From Geoalkalibacter sp. (GTDB lineage: Bacteria; Desulfobacterota; Desulfuromonadia; Desulfuromonadales; Geoalkalibacteraceae), in contig NZ_JAUWAV010000034.1 in NCBI RefSeq assembly GCF_030605225.1, forward strand, positions 1 to 47,730: 47,730 nucleotides of DNA, given 5' to 3'. Under the pieces are notes generated by a model. The model saw nothing but the letters and a program-made list of their open reading frames with translations, was not told the origin of the DNA and searched no databases. Below are positions 16,189 through 26,970 of this stretch, piece by piece. Positions within the stretch are counted from its first letter, which is position 1, and each line of letters begins with the position of its first letter. The position numbers and the translations under genes were made by a program.

Positions 16189-16204
16189 TGCAAATCACTT
16201 GCCC
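16189..16204 (-). promoter_or_regulatory. Possible sigma-54 promoter for the receiver-protein gene
   Basis: Read on the minus strand, GGGCAAGTGATTTGCA has the GG and GC pairs 10 bases apart required of a -24/-12 element and differs from TGGCACG-N4-TTGCA at two positions. It would give a leader of about 150 bases. This is a match by eye only. Confidence 0.25.
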
Positions 16205-16325
16205 AAGCCGGCCGGCCAGGGTCCCGCCGGATCGAAACAGGGGCGCACGCAACGGACGTCAAGACGGCGATTAAAAGTCAATAAGTAATTTCAAATAGTG
16301 AAACTAACACAGCCCATCTCCCAGT

Positions 16326-16340
16326 GTCAATTTAATTGAC
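16326..16340. repeat. Perfect 15-base palindrome, candidate operator
   Basis: GTCAATTTAATTGAC is a 7-1-7 inverted repeat in an AT-rich patch 38 bases beyond the dGTPase stop and about 300 bases upstream of the receiver gene. It is too AT-rich to be a good terminator. The protein that would bind is unknown. Confidence 0.4.
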
Positions 16341-16377
16341 GGGGAAATTCAAGGGTTTAGAAGACTAGAGCCGCCAT

Positions 16378-17418
16378 CTATAAAATTTTCCAAGGTTGTG
16401 GCAGAAACAGCCTCTGGTAGAGATTCATGGCGAAGCGATCCGTCATGCCCGCCAGAAAATCGGCAACGCAAACCTCCATCGAATCGGTCGGATTGCGCCG
16501 GCCGCCAAAGCGAATCAACGCCGCCTCATCCTGGCGGAAAAATCCGTAAAGCTCGCGCAGGATGCGCGAGGCCTTGTCGAATTCGGCAGCGACGCGGGGC
16601 TCCTGGTACACATGGCTGTAAAGCCAGTCGCGCAAGGCCAAAATGGCCTCTTCGACCGCCGGCGACTGACAGATGCGCGTCCCGCCGACAGCCAGGGAAC
16701 AGCCGATCATATCTTTCACCATGGTGTCGATGCGCCTCCCATGGGTCGTGCCGAGGACTTCAAGGATCGCCGGCGGCACATCATCAAGGGCGATCACCCC
16801 GGCACGTTGCGCATCGTCAAGATCATGATTGACATAGGCGATCATATCGCAACGACGCACCAGATGGCCTTCGAGAGTGCCCGGCATGACTTCGGGGTCG
16901 TCGCTGTGGAGAGGACCGCCGCCCTTGGAGTGCTTGATGATGCCGTCACGCACCTCCCAGGTGAGATTGAGCCCCTCGCCGCCTTTTTCCAGGATGTCGA
17001 CCACCCGCAGGCTCTGCCGAACGTGATGGAAGCCCTCGGGCATCAGTTCGTTGAGCACCCGCTCGCCGGCATGGCCGAAAGGGGTGTGACCTAGATCATG
17101 TCCCAGGGCGATGGCTTCCGTCAGATCTTCATTGAGCGCCAGCGCGCGCGCCACCGTGCGGGCGATCTGGGAAACTTCCAGCGTATGGGTGAGACGAGTT
17201 CGATAATGATCGCCTTCGGGGGCAAGAAAAACCTGCGTTTTATGTTTCAGGCGCCGAAACGATTTGGAGTGCAGAATCTTATCGCGATCATGCTGAAAAA
17301 CCGTGCGGACCAAACACTCATCTTCCCGAACTTGGCGCCCTTTTGAACGAGCACTAAACGAGGCATAGGGGCCGAGATAAAGCGATTCGCGTTCTTCAAG
17401 AATTTTTCTGAGGTTCAT
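16378..17418 (-). CDS. dgt: Deoxyguanosinetriphosphate triphosphohydrolase-like HD protein
   Basis: The 346-residue product is an HD-domain nucleotide hydrolase of the dGTPase type, which splits dNTPs into deoxynucleoside and triphosphate. Visible motifs are '[10 protein letters not shown]' and '[14 protein letters not shown]' (first His), '[16 protein letters not shown]' (the HD pair), and '[12 protein letters not shown]' (last metal-binding Asp). The length matches the shorter dGTPase-like class, not the 505-residue E. coli Dgt, so its nucleotide preference may be broader. The gene stands apart from both neighbours and is divergent from the mucR-type gene. Confidence 0.92.
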   Translation of the reverse strand: MNLRKILEERESLYLGPYASFSARSKGRQVREDECLVRTVFQHDRDKILHSKSFRRLKHKTQVFLAPEGDHYRTRLTHTLEVSQIARTVARALALNEDLTEAIALGHDLGHTPFGHAGERVLNELMPEGFHHVRQSLRVVDILEKGGEGLNLTWEVRDGIIKHSKGGGPLHSDDPEVMPGTLEGHLVRRCDMIAYVNHDLDDAQRAGVIALDDVPPAILEVLGTTHGRRIDTMVKDMIGCSLAVGGTRICQSPAVEEAILALRDWLYSHVYQEPRVAAEFDKASRILRELYGFFRQDEAALIRFGGRRNPTDSMEVCVADFLAGMTDRFAMNLYQRLFLPQPWKIL

Positions 17419-17468
17419 CAGGTTCGATCCGTTTTTCTATCTGGAGAAATTTGTCGGTTGTTTTTCTC

Positions 17469-17496
17469 TTGATTTTAAAAAAAATTCTTGTATTAC
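17469..17496 (+). promoter_or_regulatory. Candidate sigma-70 promoter of the mucR-type gene
   Basis: TTGATT and TATTAC are spaced 16 bases apart in a very AT-rich stretch (17455-17550) that contrasts with the GC-rich surroundings. It lies about 60 bases before the start codon. Confidence 0.35.
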
Positions 17497-17504
17497 TTTT
17501 GTGC

Positions 17505-17523
17505 AATCATTTAAAAAATGATT
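17505..17523. repeat. AT-rich 8-3-8 inverted repeat upstream of the mucR-type gene
   Basis: AATCATTT and AAATGATT flank AAA between the candidate promoter and the ribosome-binding site. MucR/Ros proteins bind AT-rich DNA and often repress their own genes, so an autoregulatory operator is a reasonable inference. Confidence 0.45.
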
Positions 17524-17556
17524 CAAAAAAAGTCACTCTATCATTTGGAGGAAAAA

Positions 17557-17994
17557 ATGCCCAGCCTTCTCGAAATGGCGGCAGAAATCGTCGCCGCCCA
17601 CGCTTCCACCACCCCCATGTCCAAGGACGAATTGCTTTCGGAACTGGCTGAAATTTACAAAACGCTTGAGGCCATTGAAAAAGGTGAAACCGTCAGCGTT
17701 GAAACCGCGGAACCCGAAGCGGGCGCTCCTGCTATATCACGCAAGAAAGCATTCGGTCGTGACAAGGTCACCTGCATGATCTGCGGCAAAGAGATGAAAA
17801 CTCTTTCGCGCCACCTCAAAACGGCACACGCCATGAAACCCACGGAGTATCGCAAACAGTTCGACATTCCCCGCACTCAACCCCTGGCCGCGCGCGCCTA
17901 TTCGGAAAGTCGCCGCCAGATGGCCAAGGATCGCGGTCTGGGCGAAAACCTGGCCAAAGCGCGTGCGGCGCGCGGCAAAGGCAAGAAGCAGTAA
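17557..17994 (+). CDS. MucR/Ros-family zinc-finger transcriptional regulator
   Basis: The 145-residue product has an N-terminal helical segment (about 1-45) likely to mediate oligomerisation and a Ros/MucR zinc finger: Cys73, Cys76, His86 and His91 in 'CMICGKEMKTLSRHLKTAH', followed by 'MKPTEYRKQFDIP', which is strongly conserved in the family. A basic, lysine-rich C-terminus ends the protein. MucR proteins are global regulators that silence AT-rich promoters. GGAGG lies five bases upstream of ATG 17557; the frame is open further upstream but without a ribosome-binding site. An AT-rich upstream region with an inverted repeat and a perfect terminator bracket the gene, so it is probably transcribed alone. 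Confidence 0.9.
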   Translation: MPSLLEMAAEIVAAHASTTPMSKDELLSELAEIYKTLEAIEKGETVSVETAEPEAGAPAISRKKAFGRDKVTCMICGKEMKTLSRHLKTAHAMKPTEYRKQFDIPRTQPLAARAYSESRRQMAKDRGLGENLAKARAARGKGKKQ

Positions 17995-18014
17995 TCGAGC
18001 CGAAACCGGCATAT

Positions 18015-18059
18015 CGGCAACAAAAAAAGCGTCCCAAGGGGGCGCTTTTTTTGTTGCCG
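18015..18059. terminator. Bidirectional intrinsic terminator
   Basis: Arms 18015-18031 and 18043-18059 are a perfect 17-bp inverted repeat around an 11-base loop. The stem contains seven A on one side and seven T on the other, so it can end transcripts from both the mucR-type gene (plus) and the convergent DUF2914 gene (minus). Confidence 0.85.
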
Positions 18060-18077
18060 ACTTCTGCATGAGGAGTT

Positions 18078-18464
18078 TCAGAACAGGGAAAAGGCCAACT
18101 GCTTCAGCACCTCGCCCTGCTCGTTGCGAATCTCGACGCGCCAGTCGCCTCGATCCTCGGCGCCGATGGTTTTCGTCGACCAGGTTCGCCAGTTTGAGGA
18201 ACGCACCGGCAAGGTCATGCGGGCCACCTCGGCGTCCCCATGAAACCAGACATGAACCAGCGCCGTTTCCTCGGTCGCCCCCAGAACGCGGGTGAAACAA
18301 TGCAATTGCTCCACGGCGACGGAATAACTTTCCACCGCATCGGCGGGAACCCGATCGATGATATCCGTCGCGATCACCGCTTCGGCAATTTCGAGACGCT
18401 GCGCAAAGACCGCGCCCGCCACCAACACCAGCCCCAAGGCCAGCCACAACCCTTTCTTGAACAT
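18078..18464 (-). CDS. Exported DUF2914-domain protein
   Basis: The 128-residue product has a signal peptide (MFKKGLWLAL to 'AVFA', residues 1-21) and a DUF2914 domain recognisable by 'LHCFTRVLGATEETALVHVWFH' split over the core strands and 'NWRTWSTKTI' and 'GDWRVEIRNEQGEVL' towards the end. The function of the domain is not known; it looks like a small all-beta extracytoplasmic fold. I start at ATG 18464, with AGGAG seven bases upstream and a clean signal peptide; an in-frame ATG at 18482 is possible. It is divergent from the PilZ gene and convergent with the mucR-type gene, so it is a single-gene unit. Confidence 0.82.
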   Translation of the reverse strand: MFKKGLWLALGLVLVAGAVFAQRLEIAEAVIATDIIDRVPADAVESYSVAVEQLHCFTRVLGATEETALVHVWFHGDAEVARMTLPVRSSNWRTWSTKTIGAEDRGDWRVEIRNEQGEVLKQLAFSLF

Positions 18465-18612
18465 GCCCCTGCTCCTCGTCATGAAAATTCCCTTGGATCA
18501 TTCCAGAACCACCACACCACTGTATAGCATAGAAATGCCCCCTCAGCCAGTTACGCCGGACAAGGATCATCCGCACAAAAATTTCCCCTTGACCCTGGGC
18601 AAAAAAATAACT

Positions 18613-18629
18613 AAAGTTTAATAAACTTT
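18613..18629. repeat. Perfect 8-1-8 palindrome just upstream of the PilZ gene
   Basis: AAAGTTTA-A-TAAACTTT lies seven bases before the GAGGG ribosome-binding site and 16 bases before the GTG start. The position suits an operator, or an RNA hairpin next to the ribosome-binding site. The binding protein is unknown. Confidence 0.45.
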
Positions 18630-18645
18630 TTCAAAAGAGGGTCCC

Positions 18646-19419
18646 GTGAAGCGTGTCCTGATCGCCTCCTGCCAAAACAACCTCATGAGCAACCTGGACA
18701 TGATTCTCAAGCATTGGGGGTACCGACCCCTGAGTTCCTCGCACCGCGACGACATCTGTTGCCTGCTGGAAGCCACCGAGCCGCAGCTCGTCATATTCGA
18801 CGCGCCCTGGCTTCGCGCCCATGCCGCGGATCTGGAACCCCTGGTGCCGCAACTGGAGCAGCGCGCCACGCGCCTCGCGGTGCTCGACGATTGCCGCGAG
18901 CCCCTGCCGCTGCTCTCTGCCGCGCTGCCCTACCGCAAAATCCCCTCGGACATTTTCTCGCTGTACGGCCTTACCCAGGCCGTCCTCCAGAATCACCCCC
19001 GGCGGCGCCTGCGCACCGGCGTGCACCTGCCGGGCATGTTTCGCCGCGACGGACGGCAATGGGATCTGACCCAGATCCTGACCCTGGGCACGGGCGGCAT
19101 GTTCATCCGCTCGGGCTATCGCCTCAATCGCATGGAAAATCTGCGTCTCTGCGTCCCCCTGCTCGGCATGAAGGAGGAACTCGAGGCCATCGGGCGCGTC
19201 GTCTACGAAGTCCAGCCGACCCCGGAGAACAACTACCTGCAGGGCTACGGCATTGAGTTCACGAGCCTCTCTCCGGAAAGTCGACAAGCCCTGAGCCGCT
19301 TCGTCGCCGGGTGCTTCGTGCGGGAGTTGGAAAGCCCCATGCATCGCAACGTTCCAGCCCGACCGGTTTTTTTCAATGCGCACCACCAGGAATACAGCCT
19401 GGAGAGCATCGCCGTCTAA
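18646..19419 (+). CDS. Receiver-like/PilZ two-domain protein
   Basis: The 257-residue product has an N-terminal segment (1-115) with the order of a receiver domain ('LVIFDAPW' with Asp52, 'YRKIPSD' near the K-P position) but without the first acidic pair, so probably a pseudo-receiver. The C-terminal part (118-225) is PilZ-like: RRRLR (119-123) matches the RxxxR motif, but the second motif, D/N-x-S-x-x-G, is replaced by 'TLGTGG', so c-di-GMP binding is uncertain. It then continues 'GRVVYEV' and 'GYGIEFTSLSPESRQAL', typical PilZ strands. The start is GTG with GAGGG upstream. No enzyme domain is present; a role in motility or surface regulation is inference. Confidence 0.78.
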   Translation: MKRVLIASCQNNLMSNLDMILKHWGYRPLSSSHRDDICCLLEATEPQLVIFDAPWLRAHAADLEPLVPQLEQRATRLAVLDDCREPLPLLSAALPYRKIPSDIFSLYGLTQAVLQNHPRRRLRTGVHLPGMFRRDGRQWDLTQILTLGTGGMFIRSGYRLNRMENLRLCVPLLGMKEELEAIGRVVYEVQPTPENNYLQGYGIEFTSLSPESRQALSRFVAGCFVRELESPMHRNVPARPVFFNAHHQEYSLESIAV

Positions 19420-19438
19420 GCAAATCACTTGGCACGAT

Positions 19439-20650
19439 TCAGCTCCGACTCAACTGGGCAAGAAAGCTCTTGCCCATCCCCATCGGCACCCCGAACGCCT
19501 CCCCCAGGGTCGCGGCCACATCGGCAAAACTCTCGCGGCAGCCTAGCTCCGTTGCACTCACCAATGCCGGACTCCATACCAGCAAAGGTACGTATTCGCG
19601 GGTGTGGTCCGTACCCGGAGCGGTGGGATCACAGCCATGATCGGCCGTCACCACCAGCAAATCTGCCTCCCCCATCGCCTGCTGCATACGCGGCAGCCAA
19701 CTGTCAAATTCTTCCAGGGCGCGGGCAAAGCCTGCCGGATCGCGGCGATGCCCGTAGAGCATGTCGAAATCGACCAGATTGGCAAACACCAGGCCGCGCC
19801 ACACTTGGGCAAAACTCTCCAGAATAAGCTCCATCCCCTGGGCATTGTCGCGGCTCGGCAAGGAGCGGCTCAAACCGCGTCCGGCAAAAATGTCGCCGAT
19901 CTTGCCCACGCCGATTACCGTGAGATCCCGGCCATGCAAATGATCAAGCAGGGTGGGGGCAAAAGGCGCCAGGGAAAAATCGTGGCGGCGCGCGGTGCGC
20001 CGAAAATTGCCGGGTCCCTCGCCGACGAAGGGCCGCGCGATGACGCGCCCGATCCGGTAAGGATCGAGAATGCGCCGCGCGATGCGACAGAGCTCATAAA
20101 GGCGTTCGACGGGAAGGATGTCCTCGTGGGCGGCCAGCTGAAACACCGAATCGACACTGGTGTAGAGAATGGGACGCCCGCTGCGCAGGTGCTCCACGCC
20201 CAGGCGGTCAAGAACCTCGATCCCGTCGGCGGCGATGTTGCCGAGGGGCGCGAGACCTGTTTCCCGCGTGAACGCCGCTATGATGTCCGGGGGAAAACCC
20301 TGGGGGAAGGTCGGCAGGGGTTCGGTTTGGACAAGCCCGGCCAGCTCCCAGTGCCCGGTCGTGGTGTCCTTGCCGGGTGAACGCTCGGCCATTTTCCCGA
20401 AACAGGCCTGCGGTCTGGAAACGGGCGTAAGGCCCGCTGCGGGATGCAGGTTTCCCAGACCCAGGCGTGTCAGATGAGGCAGCCGCGAACGAAACGCCGG
20501 TTGGTCCGCCAACAGGTGCCCGAGGGTGTCGGCGCCGTCGTCGCCATAGGCGGCGGCGTCGGGCAGCGCGCCGACTCCCAGGCCGTCGAGGGTGATGAGC
20601 ACCACCCTGGTGATATTTGCCCTCAGCAAGGGTCGGCCGCCGCGCGCCAT
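19439..20650 (-). CDS. deoB: Phosphopentomutase
   Basis: DeoB interconverts (deoxy)ribose 1-phosphate and 5-phosphate in nucleoside breakdown. The 403-residue product has the alkaline-phosphatase-fold metal sites: 'LITLDGLGVGALPDA' near the start, 'SPGKDTTTGHWE' with the phospho-threonine, 'DFDMLYGHRRD', and 'TADHGCDPTAPGTDHTRE' with the C-terminal metal ligands. It overlaps deoC by 28 bases if the ATG at 20650 is used; that start lacks a clear ribosome-binding site and a TTG at 20629 would shorten the protein by seven residues. It is the last gene of a five-gene minus-strand run from secA. DeoC, the next step in the pathway, is encoded directly upstream. Confidence 0.95.
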   Translation of the reverse strand: MARGGRPLLRANITRVVLITLDGLGVGALPDAAAYGDDGADTLGHLLADQPAFRSRLPHLTRLGLGNLHPAAGLTPVSRPQACFGKMAERSPGKDTTTGHWELAGLVQTEPLPTFPQGFPPDIIAAFTRETGLAPLGNIAADGIEVLDRLGVEHLRSGRPILYTSVDSVFQLAAHEDILPVERLYELCRIARRILDPYRIGRVIARPFVGEGPGNFRRTARRHDFSLAPFAPTLLDHLHGRDLTVIGVGKIGDIFAGRGLSRSLPSRDNAQGMELILESFAQVWRGLVFANLVDFDMLYGHRRDPAGFARALEEFDSWLPRMQQAMGEADLLVVTADHGCDPTAPGTDHTREYVPLLVWSPALVSATELGCRESFADVAATLGEAFGVPMGMGKSFLAQLSRS

Positions 20651-21288
20651 TGATCGAGAATCGCCACGCCGCTGCTGGTCCCGATGCGGCTTGCTCCGAG
20701 TTGCAGAAAGCGCCGACAGCTGTCCCAGTCGCGGATGCCGCCCGCGGCCTTGACGCCGGCGCGACCGCGGCTGACCTCAAGCAAAAGCGCGACATCCTCC
20801 AGGGTTGCCCCCCCAGGTCCGAAGCCCGTCGAGGTTTTGAGCCAGGCGGCCCCGGCCGAGAGCACCGCCTCGGCCAGCTTGCGTTTCTCGGCGGGAGTGA
20901 AATAGCAGCATTCCAGAATCACCTTGACCTTGGCGCCGGCGGCCGCGCGAACCACTCCGGCGACATCCGCGCCGATCTGGCTGAAGAGTCCCTCGCGTGC
21001 CGCGCCAAGACCGATGACCATGTCGATTTCCCCGGCACCTTGCCGCACCGCCAGGGCCGCCTCATGGGCCTTGACCTCGGGCAGCTGGTAGCCTAGGGGA
21101 AAACCGATGACCGTCGCCACGGCCACCTCCGATCCATAGACCAGGTCGGCCGCCTGGCGTACATGAACCGGCGGGACGCAGACCGCGGCAAACTGATGCT
21201 CCACCGCCTCTTCGCACAGGGTGCGAATTTCAGCGGCGGTGGCATCAGGCTTAAGCAGGGTGTGATCGATGAAAGATGCGGGGTTCAT
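20623..21288 (-). CDS. deoC: Deoxyribose-phosphate aldolase
   Basis: DeoC splits 2-deoxyribose 5-phosphate into glyceraldehyde 3-phosphate and acetaldehyde. The 221-residue class I aldolase has the Schiff-base lysine Lys151 in 'LKTSTGFGPGG', the catalytic Asp89 in 'GEIDMVI', and the second active-site lysine in 'GVKAAGGIRD'. The family opening 'IDHTLLKPDAT' is present. ATG 21288 is preferred over an in-frame TTG two codons earlier. The gene follows argJ by 27 bases and overlaps deoB, so the two deoxynucleoside-catabolic genes are expressed together. No separate nucleoside phosphorylase gene is seen here. Confidence 0.95.
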   Translation of the reverse strand: MNPASFIDHTLLKPDATAAEIRTLCEEAVEHQFAAVCVPPVHVRQAADLVYGSEVAVATVIGFPLGYQLPEVKAHEAALAVRQGAGEIDMVIGLGAAREGLFSQIGADVAGVVRAAAGAKVKVILECCYFTPAEKRKLAEAVLSAGAAWLKTSTGFGPGGATLEDVALLLEVSRGRAGVKAAGGIRDWDSCRRFLQLGASRIGTSSGVAILDQWRAAADPC

Positions 21289-21315
21289 GGGCAAGGCTCA
21301 GCGTGCCGGGCGGGA

Positions 21316-22515
21316 TCAGGTGCGATAATCGGCATTGATCTTGATGTAGTCGTAGTTCAGATCGGAGGTATAGTACACTCCTTGCTCCTCACCCAGATGA
21401 AGGTCGATCAGCACCTGGAATTCGGGCTTCTTCAGGACGGCCGTGGCCTGTTCCTCAAGATCCTTGCCGGTGCCGATGCCGTTGCGCACCACGGGCACCT
21501 CGTCAAAGAAAATGTCGATGCGCGCCGGATCGATCTCGACCCCGGCGTAACCAACGGCAGCGATGATCCGACCCCAGTTGGCATCCTCGCCGAAAAAGGC
21601 GGTCTTGACCAGATTGGAGGTCGCCACGCTACGTGCCACCTGCGTGGCCCCGACTGCGTCGGCGGCGCCCCGCACGCGGATTTCCACCACCTTGGTCGCG
21701 CCCTCGCCGTCCCGCACGATCATTTTGGCCAGATCGACGAGGATTTGTGTCAGCAGAGCCGCAAAGGTTTCGCCGTCGGCGGTGTTGGCCTCGATCTGCG
21801 GAGTGCCCGCCTGACCGTTGCTCAACACCAGCACCATGTCGTTGGTCGAGGTATCGCCGTCGACGCTGATGGCATTGAAGGAACAAGCCACCGCCCGACG
21901 CAGCGCCGCATCGAGAAACGCCTGTTCCACCAGGGCATCGGTCACCACATAGGCAAGCATGGTGGCCATGTTGGGATGAATCATGCCCGCGCCCTTAGCC
22001 AGCCCGAGAATCTGATACGACTTGCCGCCGGCCTGGGCCTGGCGGAAGGAGATTTTTGGAAAAGCATCCGTGGTGCGGATGGCCTCGGCGACCTGCAACG
22101 CGCCACCGGCATCGAGCTGCTGGGGGAGCAGGGGAATATGCTGCTCGAACTTGGCCATGGGCAGAGGCGCGCCGATCACGCCCGTCGACGCCACCGCCAC
22201 TAGGTCTTCGGCGATGCCCAGCGCCTGAGCCGTGAGCTCGCCGCAGCGCAGGGCATCGCGCAGGCCCTGCTCGCCGGTGCAGGCGTTGGCGTTGCCGCTG
22301 TTGACCAGCACCGCCTGACAAAGTCCCTTGCGAACGCGCGGCATGCTCACCACCAAAGGCGCGGCCACCACCTTGTTGGTGGTGAACACGCCCGCGCAGC
22401 GCGCCGGCACCTCGGAATAGAGCAGGCCGAGATCCAGACGGCCGGATTTCTTGATGCCCGCGCTGCGGGCGGCGAACTTGAAGCCCCGGACACGGGGCAG
22501 ACTCTGGCTCGTCAT
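21316..22515 (-). CDS. argJ: Glutamate N-acetyltransferase / amino-acid acetyltransferase
   Basis: ArgJ transfers the acetyl group from N-acetylornithine to glutamate in the cyclic arginine pathway; some versions also use acetyl-CoA. The 399-residue precursor contains the autocleavage site 'KGAGMIHPNMATML', with Thr185 as the nucleophile that becomes the N-terminus of the beta chain, and the usual C-terminus 'DYIKINADYRT'. The alpha chain carries 'NSGNANACTG' and 'STGVIG'. I start at ATG 22515 ('MTSQSLPRVRGF'), with GGAG upstream; a much longer open frame runs back into the kinase gene and is not credible. It lies 47 bases downstream of the hybrid kinase. An ArgA-like acetyltransferase gene lies 5.7 kb away. 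Confidence 0.95.
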   Translation of the reverse strand: MTSQSLPRVRGFKFAARSAGIKKSGRLDLGLLYSEVPARCAGVFTTNKVVAAPLVVSMPRVRKGLCQAVLVNSGNANACTGEQGLRDALRCGELTAQALGIAEDLVAVASTGVIGAPLPMAKFEQHIPLLPQQLDAGGALQVAEAIRTTDAFPKISFRQAQAGGKSYQILGLAKGAGMIHPNMATMLAYVVTDALVEQAFLDAALRRAVACSFNAISVDGDTSTNDMVLVLSNGQAGTPQIEANTADGETFAALLTQILVDLAKMIVRDGEGATKVVEIRVRGAADAVGATQVARSVATSNLVKTAFFGEDANWGRIIAAVGYAGVEIDPARIDIFFDEVPVVRNGIGTGKDLEEQATAVLKKPEFQVLIDLHLGEEQGVYYTSDLNYDYIKINADYRT

Positions 22516-22562
22516 AGGCTCATAGCTCCAGGAGAGGAAATAAATAAAACGATGGCGAAGCC

Positions 22563-24242
22563 TCAGCCCCTGGGCAGCAGCACACCGAAAGTCGTGCCCT
22601 CGCCCTGGGTCGGCTCGAGAAAAATGCTGCCGCCCATGCGCCCGACGATGGCTTTGCAGATGGCCAGGCCGATTCCCACGCCGGTCGGCTTTTCCGTGTT
22701 GATATCCCCAAGCTGCGTGTACTCGTTGAAAATATCCTCTCCGGCCTCGGCGGGAACGGCAAGACCATCGTTGTGGATTTGCAGGTAAACGTGAGGCTTG
22801 CCGTCGTAGTCTCGATTTTCCAGACGAATCTGAATGCGACCGCCGTTGCGGTTGAACTTGACGGCGTTGTCGACCAGGGCGTTGATGAGAATCCCGGTTT
22901 TTTCGGGATCGCCGAACACATCGGCAAGATCCTCGGCGACATCGATCAAGGGCCGCAGATCCTTCTCGGCAATGTCGGCCCCACGCCGGGTCAGGGCTTC
23001 GCTCAGCAGACCCTCGATGGAAAAGGTGCGCCAATCCCAGCGCTCGCCGCCCGAATCGATGGAGAACAGACGCAGCATGCCGGAAATCAGTTTCTCCATG
23101 TGCAGGCTTTCGGCATGCACCTTGCCCAGATAATCGCGCAACTCGTCGCGATCGATATGGTCGAAGAAATTGATGATCAGGTCGACAAAGCCAAGAATCG
23201 AGGTGAGGGGCGTCTTGAGTTCATGAGAAAGGTTGCACACCAGTTGGGAGCGGGCTTTGTTGAATTTGACCAGATGACGGTTGGCCTCCTCCAACTCGCG
23301 GGCCTGCTGGCAGAGATTGGCCACTAGCTTGAAATTTTCGATGGCCAGGGCCACCTGGTGGGCAATCGTTGTGAGCAGGCTCTGGTCCTCGACGTTGAAG
23401 GTCATGCCGGTGCGCTTGTTGTTGACGTTGATGACGCCGAGAACCCGGTCCTTGATGCGAATGGGCACCGAGAGCAACGACTGGTTCTTGTAGCGCTCGG
23501 CGTCGCCCGCCGAATGAAAGCGCTGGTCGCGGGAGAGATCGGTGATGAGGACGGGCCGGCCGGTGGCCAGAACATGACCGGAAATACCCTCGCCCGGCGC
23601 CACCCGGGCGCGGGTCATGATATCCGAGGACAGCCCGCGCGCCGCGGCGATGGAGAGGTTGCCGGCGTCGTCGCGCAGCATGAGAGACACCATTTCCACG
23701 TCGGCGGAAAGAGTGATGGAATCAACGATCTTGTCGAAGAGAATCTGCAGATCGGCGCCGTTGCTGGCCGTTTCGCCGATTTGCTTGAGCAGGATCAGAT
23801 CGGAGAGACGCCGCTGGGCTTCGCGCTGCGCGGCATTTTGCCGCACCGAGGCCCGGTGCGCCTCCAGGGCGCGACGCACCGAACCGGAGAGTTCCTCGTT
23901 GCTGACCGGTTTCACCAGATAATCGATGGCGCCCAGGCGCAGCACCTGGCGGGCCGCCGCGAAATCTTCCCGCGCCGCGGTGATGATCACCGGCAGTTCG
24001 GGGCGCAGCTCCTTCACCATCCGCAAGACATCGGCCCCCCCGACGACGGGCAACTGCAGATCAGCCAGCACCGCGCAGATGTCGTCGGCGGCAAGCAGGC
24101 TGGGAACCTCGGCACCATTGTCCGTAACGACCACGCGGTAGCCGTTGCTTTCCAGAACCTCCCGTGCCGACTGGCGGAAGACCGGGGTATGGTCCACCAG
24201 CAGAATGCCCGGGGCGGCCTCACTTCGGTCAGACAGCTCCAT
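22563..24242 (-). CDS. Hybrid receiver-GAF-histidine kinase with altered ATP-binding box
   Basis: The 559-residue soluble protein has an N-terminal receiver (phosphoacceptor Asp61 in 'VLADLQLP', Lys111-Pro112; the first acidic pair is D-H), a GAF domain (about 160-305), a HisKA domain with His340 in 'NLSHELKTPLTSIL', and a HATPase domain. In the HATPase the N box 'LVDNAVKF' and G2 box 'GVGIGLAIC' are intact, but the G1 box (D-x-G-x-G) reads N-D-G-L-A at 491-495, so the adenine-contacting Asp is Asn and the second Gly is Ala. Kinase activity is therefore doubtful. AAGGGAG lies five bases before ATG 24242; the gene starts 34 bases after secA. The GAF ligand is unknown. Confidence 0.9.
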   Translation of the reverse strand: MELSDRSEAAPGILLVDHTPVFRQSAREVLESNGYRVVVTDNGAEVPSLLAADDICAVLADLQLPVVGGADVLRMVKELRPELPVIITAAREDFAAARQVLRLGAIDYLVKPVSNEELSGSVRRALEAHRASVRQNAAQREAQRRLSDLILLKQIGETASNGADLQILFDKIVDSITLSADVEMVSLMLRDDAGNLSIAAARGLSSDIMTRARVAPGEGISGHVLATGRPVLITDLSRDQRFHSAGDAERYKNQSLLSVPIRIKDRVLGVINVNNKRTGMTFNVEDQSLLTTIAHQVALAIENFKLVANLCQQARELEEANRHLVKFNKARSQLVCNLSHELKTPLTSILGFVDLIINFFDHIDRDELRDYLGKVHAESLHMEKLISGMLRLFSIDSGGERWDWRTFSIEGLLSEALTRRGADIAEKDLRPLIDVAEDLADVFGDPEKTGILINALVDNAVKFNRNGGRIQIRLENRDYDGKPHVYLQIHNDGLAVPAEAGEDIFNEYTQLGDINTEKPTGVGIGLAICKAIVGRMGGSIFLEPTQGEGTTFGVLLPRG

Positions 24243-24276
24243 GCCGACTCCCTTGAATGTCAAAACCGCACTCGAA

Positions 24277-26970
<2,694 letters not shown>

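Larger units (their letters stand above)
16028..16377. other. 350-base intergenic region between the dGTPase and receiver genes
   Basis: No coding sequence is convincing here. The part nearest the receiver gene is GC-rich; the part from about 16270 to 16350 is AT-rich and holds a perfect palindrome (16326-16340). A sigma-54-like element is possible at 16189-16204. The region should hold the promoter of the minus-strand receiver gene and the 3' end of the dGTPase transcript. I found no clear intrinsic terminator for the dGTPase gene. Confidence 0.6.

Noticed and set aside
22516-23034. N-terminal extension of argJ into the kinase gene
   Set aside because: The added sequence is an out-of-frame reading of the HATPase region; ArgJ homology begins at 22515.
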